Assembly (NCBI RefSeq): GCF_006494655.1
Contig: NZ_VHIM01000004.1
Span: forward strand, 124,001-188,000
DNA: 64,000 nt
Direction: 5' to 3'
Source of the DNA: Arthrobacter agilis
GTDB lineage: Bacteria > Actinomycetota > Actinomycetes > Actinomycetales > Micrococcaceae
Of the stretch, positions 1 through 7,567 are shown piece after piece. The translations under genes and the position numbers were made by a program. The notes beneath the pieces were generated by a model. It worked only from the letters and a program-made list of their open reading frames with translations, did not search any database and had not been told where the DNA came from. How positions within the stretch are numbered: the first letter of the stretch is position 1; every line of letters begins with the position of its first letter.

Positions 1-143
1 GGAGGAAGAGCGCCGTGCGCATGCTCGTGAGCTGCGTCCACGCCCAGCGGAGGGTGCCGAAGAATCCGAGGGAGGGCAGGACGACGTCGGCCCGGGCGGT
101 AGCCGCCCTGCCCTCCGTGCCCTCTGCGGCGTCCTGCTTCACT
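1..143 (-). CDS. resB: Cytochrome c biogenesis protein ResB, N-terminal part
   Basis: Only the first 47 codons are inside the window; the gene runs off the left edge. Translation from the GTG at 143-141 gives a charged 25-residue leader and then FFGTLRWAWTQLTSMRTALF, the entry to the first membrane helix typical of actinobacterial ResB. ResB works with the CcsA protein in system II cytochrome c maturation, delivering haem and reduced apocytochrome outside the membrane. It lies 51 bases downstream of ccdA on the same strand, so the order TlpA-like, ccdA, resB supports the call. The start is inferred from the leader and a GGGAAGG sequence just upstream. Confidence 0.8.
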
Positions 144-194
144 GTGCCCTTCCCGTTCGTCGATTCCCGTACCGGCCTGCTCCGCTGACACGCG

Positions 195-998
195 TCATAT
201 CGGCAGCACCACGTTCCCGATCAGGAGGTCCTGCAGCCGGGTGATCCAGGTGTTCCAGAGTCCCGTGACCATGAGCACGCCGACCAGGACCAGCAGGCCT
301 CCCCCGGTGCGCTGCAACAGCAGCCGGTGCCTGCGGAAGAAGGCGAGCGCTCCCATGCCCCGCCGCACTCCGAGCGCGATGAGGAGGAACGGCACACCGA
401 GTCCGAGGCAGTAGGCGAACGTCAGCAAGGCGCCTTTGAGCGCCGTCGCGTCGTTGCCCGAGATGGCCAGGAGCTGGACGGCGCCGAGGGTCGGGCCGAT
501 GCAGGGCGCCCAGCCGAGACCGAACGTGAGGCCGAGCAGCGGGGCTCCCAGGAGACCTGCCGGCACCCTGGCGTGGACGCGGCTCTCGCGCTGGAACCAG
601 GAGAAACCACCCATGAACACGATGCCGAGGAGGATCACCACCACGCCGAACACCTGGATGAGCCAGCCCTGCGAGACGCGCAGGAAGGCGCCGAGTTGGC
701 CGAACAGCGTGCCATAGGCCATGAAGATCACGGAGAAACCGAGCACGAACAGCCCGATGCCGGCGAACATCCGTCCCCTGCGCTGCTTCTCGAGGTCCAC
801 TCCGGTCAGTCCGGTGACGTAGCCGAGGTAGCCGGGGACGAGGGGCAGCACGCAGGGCGAGGCGAACGAGACGAAACCCGCCAACAGCGCGACCGGCAGG
901 GCGAGGAGCATGGAACCGTTGAGGACGGCGTCGGCGAAGGCGTTCCCCACGGTGAGGGGAACGACGGCGGAGGACGACACTGCACTCGCCAGGATCAC
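195..998 (-). CDS. ccdA: Cytochrome c biogenesis protein CcdA, thiol-disulfide transporter
   Basis: A 267-residue polytopic membrane protein of the CcdA/DsbD-beta family. It moves reducing equivalents from cytoplasmic thioredoxin across the membrane to extracytoplasmic thioredoxin-like proteins. The two membrane-embedded redox cysteines expected for the family are visible: C49 in FASPCVLPLVPGYLGYVTG and C166 in LGWAPCIGPTLGA. About six hydrophobic helices follow the normal spacing. The gene begins at GTG 998-996, 21 bases after the TlpA-like gene, and is followed by resB, making one operon. No strong ribosome site precedes the GTG, so the start could lie a few codons further in. Confidence 0.92.
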   Translation of the reverse strand: MILASAVSSSAVVPLTVGNAFADAVLNGSMLLALPVALLAGFVSFASPCVLPLVPGYLGYVTGLTGVDLEKQRRGRMFAGIGLFVLGFSVIFMAYGTLFGQLGAFLRVSQGWLIQVFGVVVILLGIVFMGGFSWFQRESRVHARVPAGLLGAPLLGLTFGLGWAPCIGPTLGAVQLLAISGNDATALKGALLTFAYCLGLGVPFLLIALGVRRGMGALAFFRRHRLLLQRTGGGLLVLVGVLMVTGLWNTWITRLQDLLIGNVVLPI

Positions 999-1019
999 GG
1001 GTGCCGTTCGCGCGGAGCG

Positions 1020-1640
1020 CTACTCGGCGAGAGCATCGGTGATCAGTGCCTTGAGCGTGCTGCGGTCCGCGAGGCCGAGGATCCGCGCGGCCACCCGACC
1101 CTCCTTGTCGAGGACGATCGTGGTGGGGACGGCCTGCGGCGGCACGTACTGCGTCATGTCCAGCAGCACCCCGCCGTCCTTGTCCTCGAAGCTCTGGTAC
1201 GGGATGCCGAAGCTCCGCTCGAAGGCCTCGGCGGTGGCCTGTTCGTCCCGGATGTTCACGCCGTAGAACTCCGCCCCCTGGGGAGCGTACTCGTCGTGCA
1301 GGGAGACCAGGTCGGGGGCTTCCGCGCGGCAGGGGGCGCAGGACGCGTACCAGAAGTTGAGGACGGTCACCTGGCCGTCCCACTCCGTGCTCGACACCGT
1401 GGTGCCGTCGAAGAGTGTTCCGGTGACGTCCACCGGCTCCCCACGGTCGTCGGCCGCGTACTCGGTCACGGATCCATCGCCCGCGATGTAGTTCTTGCCG
1501 TCGCCGGCTGCCGCCTGCTGTGCCAGCGGGTCCTCCGCGGCGCAGGACGTCATGACCAGCGACACGGGCACGCTGAGGGCCAGAGCCACGCCCAGCCTGA
1601 GCAGGGGGCGGCGCCTCGTGGAGCGGGCGTTATCGGTCAC
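1020..1640 (-). CDS. TlpA-family thioredoxin-like lipoprotein (ResA-type)
   Basis: A 206-residue secreted thiol-disulfide oxidoreductase. Residues 1-33 form an Arg-rich lipoprotein signal with lipobox VMTSC (C33), so it should be anchored on the outer face of the membrane. The thioredoxin fold contains the active site WYASCAPCRAEAPD (C101, C104), and ends with the cis-Pro segment YVPPQAVPTT. It probably receives electrons from CcdA, encoded next, and reduces apocytochrome c for ResB and its partner. The GTG start has GGAAGAAG upstream. A CTAC-n5-GTAG dyad lies just upstream at 1659-1671. Confidence 0.9.
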   Translation of the reverse strand: MTDNARSTRRRPLLRLGVALALSVPVSLVMTSCAAEDPLAQQAAAGDGKNYIAGDGSVTEYAADDRGEPVDVTGTLFDGTTVSSTEWDGQVTVLNFWYASCAPCRAEAPDLVSLHDEYAPQGAEFYGVNIRDEQATAEAFERSFGIPYQSFEDKDGGVLLDMTQYVPPQAVPTTIVLDKEGRVAARILGLADRSTLKALITDALAE

Positions 1641-1658
1641 GGCTTCTTCCGTTGATTT

Positions 1659-1671
1659 CTACGACGTGTAG
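1659..1671. promoter_or_regulatory. CTAC-n5-GTAG dyad upstream of the thioredoxin/ccdA/resB operon
   Basis: CTAC and GTAG half-sites separated by GACGT lie 19 bases before the GTG start of the TlpA-like gene. Dyads of this general kind are bound by BlaI/CopY-type repressors in actinobacteria. No regulator of that family is encoded in the window, so this is only a candidate site. Confidence 0.25.
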
Positions 1672-1679
1672 TAATTCTA

Positions 1680-2369
1680 TTACGCGCCGGGGACATTCGC
1701 GGCACCGGGGAGCAGGTCCGAACAGGGCTCGCTGTAGCGCACGCGCCGGATGGCCTCCCCGTCGAAATCGAGGGACGTCACCGATGTCAGTGTGCACTCG
1801 CGCTGACGCGGGTCGTGCCAGAGCCTGCGGTGCTCGGCCGCGAGCCGCGTCACCCAGATGGGGAGCTGGTGGCTCACGAGGATTGCCTCGGGCGGCGCTT
1901 CGCCCCCGGCCGAGCCGGCGCCGGGGCCGGCGAGCGCCAGGGCGGCACGGCGCGCGGACTGCACTCCCTCCAGGACGCGGGAGACCTGCTGGCTGTAGGG
2001 CTCGCCCCAGGAGGGGAGAAAGGGATTGACGAGCAGTGGCCAGTACCGCGGCTGGCGGAGCCTGCTCTTGATGCGGGACATCCCCTCGAAGCGGTTCTCC
2101 GCCTCGATGATGCGCTCGTCCGTGGTGATCGGGAGACCGAGTGCCTCCGAGACGGGCTGCGCGGTCTCCTGCGCCCGGGTCAGGGGGGACGCGACGAGCA
2201 GCACGATGTTGGCGCCGCCCTCGCGCCGCTGCTCGAAGTAGCCGGCCATCTGGTCAGCCATACGCCGACCCAGCTCCGAGAGGTGGAACTCGGGGAGGCG
2301 CCCGTACAGGACACCCTCCGGGTTGTGGACCTCACCATGGCGCACCAGGTGGACAGTAGATCGCTGCAT
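1680..2369 (-). CDS. Histidine phosphatase family protein (phosphoglycerate mutase-like)
   Basis: About 229 residues beginning MQRSTVHLVRHGEVHNPEG. The RHG motif (residues 10-12) carries the phospho-accepting histidine, and the second catalytic region is VSHQLPIWVTRLA. These features define the histidine phosphatase branch-1 superfamily; the substrate cannot be read from the sequence. The gene sits 39 bases upstream of the cytochrome c biogenesis operon on the same strand, a pairing common in actinobacteria. A longer version from TTG 2405 is possible, but conservation begins at the chosen methionine. Confidence 0.85.
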   Translation of the reverse strand: MQRSTVHLVRHGEVHNPEGVLYGRLPEFHLSELGRRMADQMAGYFEQRREGGANIVLLVASPLTRAQETAQPVSEALGLPITTDERIIEAENRFEGMSRIKSRLRQPRYWPLLVNPFLPSWGEPYSQQVSRVLEGVQSARRAALALAGPGAGSAGGEAPPEAILVSHQLPIWVTRLAAEHRRLWHDPRQRECTLTSVTSLDFDGEAIRRVRYSEPCSDLLPGAANVPGA

Positions 2370-2481
2370 CCCCCCAGTTTCCCGCATCGGCCGCGCGACG
2401 GCCAATCACCTCGGTCGGCCCCAGGGCATGACGGGGACGGACGGCTCTCGTGCACCACGCCGTGGCGGACCGGGGATTTTG

Positions 2482-2511
2482 TTGAACCTTTGATAGAAAA
2501 GGTGGAATAAA
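2482..2511 (+). promoter_or_regulatory. yceI promoter with operator-like dyad
   Basis: TTGAAC (2482-2487) and AATAAA (2506-2511) form a -35/-10 pair with an 18-base spacer in an AT-rich patch. A perfect inverted repeat, ACCTTT-n6-AAAGGT (2486-2503), fills the spacer, where a bound repressor would block RNA polymerase. A second dyad, CATGC-n4-GCATG, follows at 2513-2526, where the transcript would begin. Confidence 0.5.
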
Positions 2512-2572
2512 ACATGCATACGCATGCTTTTGCTCTTCGTAAGCATTCAGCCCACCCTCACAGGAGTTCATC

Positions 2573-3130
2573 ATGACTGTCCCCACAGGCCTCACCTCCG
2601 GCACCTGGTCCTTCGATCCCGCGCACAGCGAGGTCGGCTTCAGTGTCCGCCACGCCGGCATCAGCAAGGTGCGCGGCTCCTTCAAGGACGTCGACGCATC
2701 GCTCGCGGTCGGCTCGTCCCTCGAGGACTCCGCCATCACCGTCACGATCATGACAACCTCCTTCACCTCCGGCGACGAGAACCGCGACGGCCACGTCAAG
2801 GGCGCCGACTTCTTCGACGTCGAGCAGTTCCCCGAGATGACCTTCGTCTCCACGTCCCACGCGGGATCGGGCGAGAGCTACAGCATCACCGGTGACCTCA
2901 CCATCCGCGGCATCACCCACTCCGTGGTCCTCGACGCCGAGTTCAACGGAGTGGCCGTCGATCCCTTCGGCACCACCCGCGCCGGCGTCACGGCATCCAC
3001 CACCATCTCCCGCAAGGAGTTCGGCCTCACCTGGAACGCGGCCCTCGAAGCCGGCGGCGTGCTCGTCGGTGACAAGGTGACCATCAGCATCGAGGCGGAG
3101 TTCGTCGCACCGGTACCCGCCGCGGTCTGA
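2573..3130 (+). CDS. YceI family protein
   Basis: A 185-residue YceI-domain protein. The family folds as a lipocalin-like barrel that binds polyisoprenoid lipids. The protein opens LTSGTWSFDPAHSEVGFSVRH and contains the family signatures HVKGADFFDVEQFPEMTF and GVTASTTISRKEFGL. No signal peptide is seen, so this is the cytoplasmic actinobacterial type, often linked to stress or to MarR-controlled genes. AGGAG precedes the ATG by 6 bases. It is a single-gene unit with its own dyad-containing promoter and a strong hairpin at 3165. Confidence 0.92.
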   Translation: MTVPTGLTSGTWSFDPAHSEVGFSVRHAGISKVRGSFKDVDASLAVGSSLEDSAITVTIMTTSFTSGDENRDGHVKGADFFDVEQFPEMTFVSTSHAGSGESYSITGDLTIRGITHSVVLDAEFNGVAVDPFGTTRAGVTASTTISRKEFGLTWNAALEAGGVLVGDKVTISIEAEFVAPVPAAV

Positions 3131-3164
3131 CCCGCGCACTCCATCCCGCAGGAGCAGCCAGGCC

Positions 3165-3187
3165 GGCGCCGTCCCCGTGACGGCGCC
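3165..3187 (+). terminator. Hairpin downstream of yceI
   Basis: Nine-base perfect stem GGCGCCGTC / GACGGCGCC with a CCCGT loop, 34 bases after the yceI stop. No T-run follows, as is usual for actinobacterial terminators. Confidence 0.6.
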
Positions 3188-3354
3188 GCCTGCCGCTCGG
3201 CGCGGGGCCGGCGCGGGGCCGGCGCGGCCGACCCGTCGTGCGTCCTGCATCGGCGCCTGCCACGAACTAGGCTGGGTCCACCACATCCGCCGGGGAACGT
3301 CCATGGGGGCACCTGCGCGGATGACCACCCACCAGTACGACGGAGGACGCCGCG

Positions 3355-4005
3355 ATGAGTACACCACAGGACACCCCGGGCCACGGACGGGACGACAGCA
3401 GACCGGATGGCCAGGGCTGGAACCCGCCCGGACCGGACGGCAACCAGCATCCGTATGGACAGCGGAACGACGGCGGCCAGTACGGGTCCCCGCAAGGCCC
3501 GACGTCGGGTTATGCCTACCCCTCGTCCGCGCCCGAGGTCGGCACGAGGGACAAGGGTCCCGCTCCCAAGGAGGTGATGCGGGCCTACTACCTGATCCTG
3601 GCGGCCGGCATCCTCTCACTGGTGGCGTCGCTCGTCTCCGCCTTCTCCGCGCCCTCGTCGGACATGGCGATGGCGGGCGTGGGTATCGGCATCACCCTGG
3701 TCTTCGCCGTGATCGTCTCTGCCATCTACGTGGTTCTCGCCGTGTTCATCCGCAAGGGTCACAACTGGGCACGCATCACGGCTACCGTCTTCGCCGCCCT
3801 GAGCGTGCTGGGCGTGCTGGGGACACTCCTGCTCCTGCCGCTGGCGAGCCAGGCAGCAGAGACGAGCGGGCAGCAGCTGCCGCCCGTCTCCGGTCTGGGT
3901 ACCGCGCTCGACGTCGTCGTCATGCTCCTCGGCGTGGCCGGCGTCGTCATGACGTACCTGAAGCCCGCACGCCCCTACTTCGCTGCGCAGAAGCTGGGCT
4001 ACTGA
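3355..4005 (+). CDS. Membrane protein with Gly/Pro-rich cytoplasmic tail, unknown function
   Basis: A 216-residue protein. Residues 1-70 are disordered and rich in Gly, Pro, Gln and Asp. The rest contains four hydrophobic helices at roughly 80-100, 107-130, 140-163 and 183-203. This tail-plus-four-helix layout is widespread in actinobacterial proteins of unknown function. It stands alone, convergent with rex (16-base gap). I do not recognise a specific function. Confidence 0.75.
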   Translation: MSTPQDTPGHGRDDSRPDGQGWNPPGPDGNQHPYGQRNDGGQYGSPQGPTSGYAYPSSAPEVGTRDKGPAPKEVMRAYYLILAAGILSLVASLVSAFSAPSSDMAMAGVGIGITLVFAVIVSAIYVVLAVFIRKGHNWARITATVFAALSVLGVLGTLLLLPLASQAAETSGQQLPPVSGLGTALDVVVMLLGVAGVVMTYLKPARPYFAAQKLGY

Positions 4006-4021
4006 CCCTCGGCCCCGATGA

Positions 4022-4747
4022 TCACTGGGCGCGGGAGACCGGACCGAGGTCCGGCTCCTGCGCCCTTTGCGCGTGATACGCGAGGATCTGCAACTCCGTC
4101 GACATGTCCACCTTCCGCAGTTGCACGTGCGGCGGCACCTGGAGCACCACCGGGGCGAAGCTGAGGATGCTCGAGATTCCCGCGGCCACCAGCCGGTCGC
4201 ACAGTTCCTGTGCAACGGACCCGGGAACCGACAGCACGGCCATGTTGGTGCGTGTCCGCTCGATGACCGTCTCCAGATCCACCACGGCGCTGACCTTGAG
4301 ATACCCGACCTCGGTGCCGACCACCAGCTGGTCCGCATCGAACAGCGCCACGATCTCGAACCCCCTCGACACGAACCCGGAGTAGCCCGCGAGCGCGCGG
4401 CCGAGGTTTCCCGCTCCGATGATGGCCACCCGCCAGTCGAGCGTCAGACCGAGCGCCACGGAGATCTGGCGGTTGAGGTACTGGACGTCGTAGCCGACAC
4501 CGCGTGTTCCGTACGAGCCGAGGTAGGAGAGGTCCTTGCGCAGCATCGGCGAGTTCACGCCGGCGGCGTCGGCCAACTCCTCGGACGAGACGCGCTCCGT
4601 ACCCTCGGCCAGAAGGGAGTTCAGTGCGCGCAGATAGATGGTCAGCCTCGCCAGGGAGGCCGGCGGGATGTGGCGCACAGGATCATCCACGGGATGGAGG
4701 CCCGGCGCGTGGGGCACGCGCGGCCTGTCCGGCATTGTCACTGTCAT
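4022..4747 (-). CDS. rex: Redox-sensing transcriptional repressor Rex
   Basis: A 241-residue Rex. An N-terminal winged helix (about 30-100, with LADAAGVNSPMLRKDLSYLG) is followed by a Rossmann domain starting at VAIIGAGNLGRAL (GxGxxG at 111-116). Rex senses the NADH/NAD+ ratio and represses respiratory and fermentative genes when NADH is low. The ATG start has GGAG nearby. No clear Rex operator was found in its own upstream region. The divergent or nearby glutaredoxin-like and HAD genes are its usual actinobacterial neighbours. Confidence 0.95.
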   Translation of the reverse strand: MTVTMPDRPRVPHAPGLHPVDDPVRHIPPASLARLTIYLRALNSLLAEGTERVSSEELADAAGVNSPMLRKDLSYLGSYGTRGVGYDVQYLNRQISVALGLTLDWRVAIIGAGNLGRALAGYSGFVSRGFEIVALFDADQLVVGTEVGYLKVSAVVDLETVIERTRTNMAVLSVPGSVAQELCDRLVAAGISSILSFAPVVLQVPPHVQLRKVDMSTELQILAYHAQRAQEPDLGPVSRAQ

Positions 4748-4919
4748 CGGCTCCGTTGCTAGCGCTGCCTCGCCTCACCGGCGGGAGCGGGTCTTCCGGT
4801 CCCTCGACGTCGCGAGCGGCGGTGACCACCACTGTATGCCGACGATGCGGGGGTACCAAGCCGGTCGGAATGCGCGGGCCTGCACACGCCTGCACGGCCA
4901 GGGCTCCTGCTCCGACCGG

Positions 4920-5183
4920 TCAGGCCGGCGAGAGCAGCCGCCGCAACCGTGCCTCGTCGATGGACCAGAAGTCGCGCTGCACACCGTCGATGAACAGGAC
5001 CGGCAACTCCTCCGCGAACCTCCGCCCCAGGTCCGGCGCATCCGCCACCGACACCTCCCGCCAGCCCAGGCCGAGATCAGTGGTGACACGCTCGACCACG
5101 AGCCGGGCGTCCTCGCACAGGTGGCATTCGGCGCGCGTCAGGAGCGTCACGCCGGGACCGGGGACCTCGTCCTCTTCTTCCAT
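4920..5183 (-). CDS. Glutaredoxin-like protein (DUF836 type)
   Basis: An 87-residue thioredoxin-fold protein with a C20-HL-C23 redox pair and the conserved core RFAEELPVLFIDG. It matches the small glutaredoxin-like family found beside rex in many actinobacteria (compare Rv0508). A role as a thiol-disulfide oxidoreductase is likely but its partner is unknown. It lies 172 bases upstream of rex on the same strand and is divergent from the HAD gene. Confidence 0.85.
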   Translation of the reverse strand: MEEEDEVPGPGVTLLTRAECHLCEDARLVVERVTTDLGLGWREVSVADAPDLGRRFAEELPVLFIDGVQRDFWSIDEARLRRLLSPA

Positions 5184-5262
5184 CCCACCACCGTACTGCC
5201 GCGCCGCGCCGGGACGGTCGGCCGCGAGGAGCCCTGTCGGAGCGACGAACTAGACTCGGAGC

Positions 5263-6072
5263 ATGCCGGACGCAGCCCGGGCCACGAAGCCCACGCCACA
5301 GCCTCCGGCGACCGCGGGCGAGGCCGCGTTCTTCGACGTCGACAACACGCTGATGCGCGGCGCGAGCCTGTTCCACGTGGGCCGCAAGATGTACCAGCGC
5401 AGAGCCTTCACCCTCCGATTCGCCGCGGGGCTCGCCTGGAAGCAACTGCGCTTCATCATGCGCGGCGAGACCATGACGGACGTCAACTCGGTGCGGGACG
5501 CTGCGCTCGCCTTCGCGATCGGCATAGCCCACGAGGACATCCTGGCCCTCGGCGAGGAGGTGTACGACGAGATGATCGCCTCCAAGATCTGGCCCGGGGC
5601 CCGAGCCCTGGCCGACCACCACCTCTCCTCGCAGCGCCAGGTCTGGCTCGTGACGGGAACGCCCGTCGAGGTGGCGGGGGTGATCTCGAGCCGCCTGGGA
5701 CTGACGGGTGCCCTGGGGACGGTCGGTGAGGTCGTGGACGGCCTGTACACGGGGAAGCTGGTGGGCGATTTCCTTCACGGCCCCGCGAAGGCCGCTGCCG
5801 TGCTCGCCCTCGCCGAACGCGAGAACCTGGACCTCCAGCGGTGCTGGGGCTACAGCGACTCCTACAACGACATCCCGCTCCTGACGGTCGTCGGCCATCC
5901 TGTGGCGATCAATCCCGACGCCAGGCTCCGCCGTCATGCCCGGGCCAACAACTGGCCCGTCTACGACTTCCGGAGCGGCAGGAGGGCCGCGACGCTCGGC
6001 CTGCGCGCGGCGACCGTCGCCGGATCGGTGTACGGGTTGTGGCGGGGGTTCGCCCGCTTCCGGAGCCGCTGA
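5263..6072 (+). CDS. HAD-IB family hydrolase (SerB-like)
   Basis: A 269-residue haloacid dehalogenase hydrolase of subfamily IB. Motif I is FDVDNTL (nucleophile D25, acid D27), motif II VTGTP, and motif IV GYSDSYNDIPLL. The helical cap lies between motifs I and II. Family members dephosphorylate small phosphorylated metabolites; the actinobacterial relatives are annotated SerB-like, but phosphoserine specificity is not proven. GGAG lies 4 bases before the ATG. A long hairpin follows at 6123. Confidence 0.88.
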   Translation: MPDAARATKPTPQPPATAGEAAFFDVDNTLMRGASLFHVGRKMYQRRAFTLRFAAGLAWKQLRFIMRGETMTDVNSVRDAALAFAIGIAHEDILALGEEVYDEMIASKIWPGARALADHHLSSQRQVWLVTGTPVEVAGVISSRLGLTGALGTVGEVVDGLYTGKLVGDFLHGPAKAAAVLALAERENLDLQRCWGYSDSYNDIPLLTVVGHPVAINPDARLRRHARANNWPVYDFRSGRRAATLGLRAATVAGSVYGLWRGFARFRSR

Positions 6073-6122
6073 GCCGGGCGCCGATCGGCTCCGACACAGC
6101 ACAGGAGGCGCGGGAACGACGA

Positions 6123-6159
6123 CGGCCCGGCACCTCCGCTCGAGCGGAGAACCGGGCCG
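6123..6159. terminator. Bidirectional terminator between the HAD gene and bS22
   Basis: Outer arms CGGCCCGG / CCGGGCCG enclose an inner hairpin CTCCGCT / AGCGGAG. It lies between two convergent genes and can serve both. Confidence 0.65.
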
Positions 6160-6191
6160 GTCTGCAGATCCGGTGTGGAGCCGGACCCTGA

Positions 6192-6290
6192 CTACTTCTT
6201 GTTGCGGCGCTGGTGGCGCGTCTTGCGAAGCAGCTTGCGGTGCTTCTTCTTGGCCATCCGCTTGCGGCGCTTCTTGATTACTGAACCCAT
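6192..6290 (-). CDS. Small ribosomal protein bS22 (AURKAIKK family)
   Basis: A 32-residue, extremely basic protein: MGSVIKKRRKRMAKKKHRKL and then LRKTRHQRRNKK. It belongs to the AURKAIP1/COX24-like family, identified in mycobacterial ribosomes as bS22 near the decoding centre. GAGGACT precedes the ATG. As in M. tuberculosis (Rv0500A/Rv0500B), it lies next to an excisionase-like HTH gene, which supports the call for such a short reading frame. Confidence 0.93.
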   Translation of the reverse strand: MGSVIKKRRKRMAKKKHRKLLRKTRHQRRNKK

Positions 6291-6476
6291 AGAGTCCTCA
6301 CAGACTGTTGTGGTGCCAGCGCACTCTCCGGCCGGGAGCCGGGACCGTGCACTGGGGTGGCGAAGGACGCGTGCCTGCTGGCAATCGCCCGGATGATGCT
6401 GTACCTCGAGCGGGCCTGTGCCCGCCCAAAACGCTCCTTAACAGGGTACATGCGTTTGGCGAACGGTCGGGACGGC

Positions 6477-6689
6477 TCAGGCGCTCTCCGGGTGGGAGTC
6501 GACCTGCGCGCGGTGGAGGAACTCCTCGACGGAGGATTCGGGGACGCGGTAGGAGCGGCCGAACTGCACGGCAGGTAGATCACCCGCGTGGACAAGCCGG
6601 TAGACCGTCATCTTCGACACCCGCATGAGATCGGCGACTTCCGCGACCGTCAAGAACTGCACATCCGAGAAGTTAATCCCGTCTGCCAT
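6477..6689 (-). CDS. Excisionase-family helix-turn-helix protein
   Basis: A 70-residue DNA-binding protein consisting of a single MerR/excisionase-like HTH: FLTVAEVADLMRVSKMTVYR followed by LVHAGDLPAVQFGRSYRVP. It matches the Rv0500A type conserved across actinobacteria beside bS22 and proC, so it is a chromosomal regulator rather than a phage remnant. The chosen start, ATG 6689, has AAAGGA 11 bases upstream; an alternative ATG at 6710 adds seven residues. Confidence 0.88.
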   Translation of the reverse strand: MADGINFSDVQFLTVAEVADLMRVSKMTVYRLVHAGDLPAVQFGRSYRVPESSVEEFLHRAQVDSHPESA

Positions 6690-6812
6690 TTCACCACTAT
6701 TCCTTTGCATGGGAGCCTGTACGTCATCCTGAGACCGGCGTCGTGACCGACACCCGCGAGCGACACCGGGCTGCCTCGCCCTGCCGCCTGAGGACTATCC
6801 GCCCAGAGGATC

Positions 6813-6841
6813 ACTGTAGTGGCTGATGTGACCAAAGTGAA
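6813..6841 (-). promoter_or_regulatory. Candidate promoter for the HTH gene
   Basis: On the minus strand TTCACT (6841-6836) and TACAGT (6818-6813) are separated by 17 bases, about 120 bases before the HTH start. Nothing else is apparent in the 6690-6941 gap. Confidence 0.35.
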
Positions 6842-6941
6842 AGGACGCGAGCCATCCGGGGGCACTGCTGCTGCGTGTGCCGGCTGGAGCACCCCGGTGC
6901 TGTGGGACACCTCCGGCTCGCCCGCAGCCGCGTCAGGGGCG

Positions 6942-7517
6942 CTAGGCCGACGGGTCGCGCCGACGCCGTAACTGCGAGATGAGGTCCGCAGCCCGCTCGG
7001 CGGCGCGTCCCACGGTGCGGCCTATCGGCGGCCGTGAGGCAGCGCCGCTCGACCCCTCCACGTCCGATCCGATGCCGACCGGCGGACCCGCGTGCGCCTC
7101 CTCCTCGACAGGGGCATCACCGCCGTCAGCCACGGGCCCTGCGAGGACGGCAGCGGCGAGCAGTCCTCCGTCCACGCTCGAACCATCGGAGACGAGCGGT
7201 GCGATCGGCTCGCCCATCGCGCCGCCTGCCGACGGGGACGGTGGGGTGGCTGCGCCTATCGGGGTGAAGGCGCTCAGCCACTCCTGCACCCGCTCCAGGG
7301 GCGTCGTCTCGAGCGAGTAGAACCGCTTCTGCCCCTGGGCCCTCATCGTCACGAGGCCTGCCTCGCGGAGGACCTTCAGATGCTTGGACACCGTCGGCTG
7401 GCTCACCTGCAGCTCCACGACGAGCTCCCCTACCGCTTTGTCACCGGCGCGCAGACTCTCCAGGATCTGCCTGCGCGTGCCTTCGGCGATCACCGCGAAC
7501 ACACCATCGATACCCAT
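6942..7517 (-). CDS. ArsR-family transcriptional regulator with disordered tail
   Basis: A 191-residue protein. The first 90 residues form a winged helix of the ArsR type: FAVIAEGTRRQILESLRAGD, VSQPTVSKHLKVLREAGLV and AQGQKRFYSLE. It lacks an obvious CxC metal site, so metal sensing is not supported. The remaining 100 residues are Ala/Gly/Pro/Ser-rich and probably disordered, ending in a basic helix. Such long-tailed regulators occur near proC in related genera. The target is unknown. Confidence 0.85.
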   Translation of the reverse strand: MGIDGVFAVIAEGTRRQILESLRAGDKAVGELVVELQVSQPTVSKHLKVLREAGLVTMRAQGQKRFYSLETTPLERVQEWLSAFTPIGAATPPSPSAGGAMGEPIAPLVSDGSSVDGGLLAAAVLAGPVADGGDAPVEEEAHAGPPVGIGSDVEGSSGAASRPPIGRTVGRAAERAADLISQLRRRRDPSA

Positions 7518-7567
7518 TCGACCACCCTAGCGATATATACGCCGAACAGCATCCTGGTTCGGCGTCG

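Noticed and set aside
3198..3226. Short tandem GC-rich repeat (GGCGCGGGGCC-like)
   Set aside because: Two copies only, in a GC-rich gap; no structure of note.
4748..4919. Rex self-operator (TTGTG-n8-CACAA type)
   Set aside because: No match was found in the gap.
6477..6689. Excisionase-like gene as a sign of a prophage
   Set aside because: It belongs to the conserved Rv0500A-type chromosomal family beside bS22; no integrase or att site is nearby.
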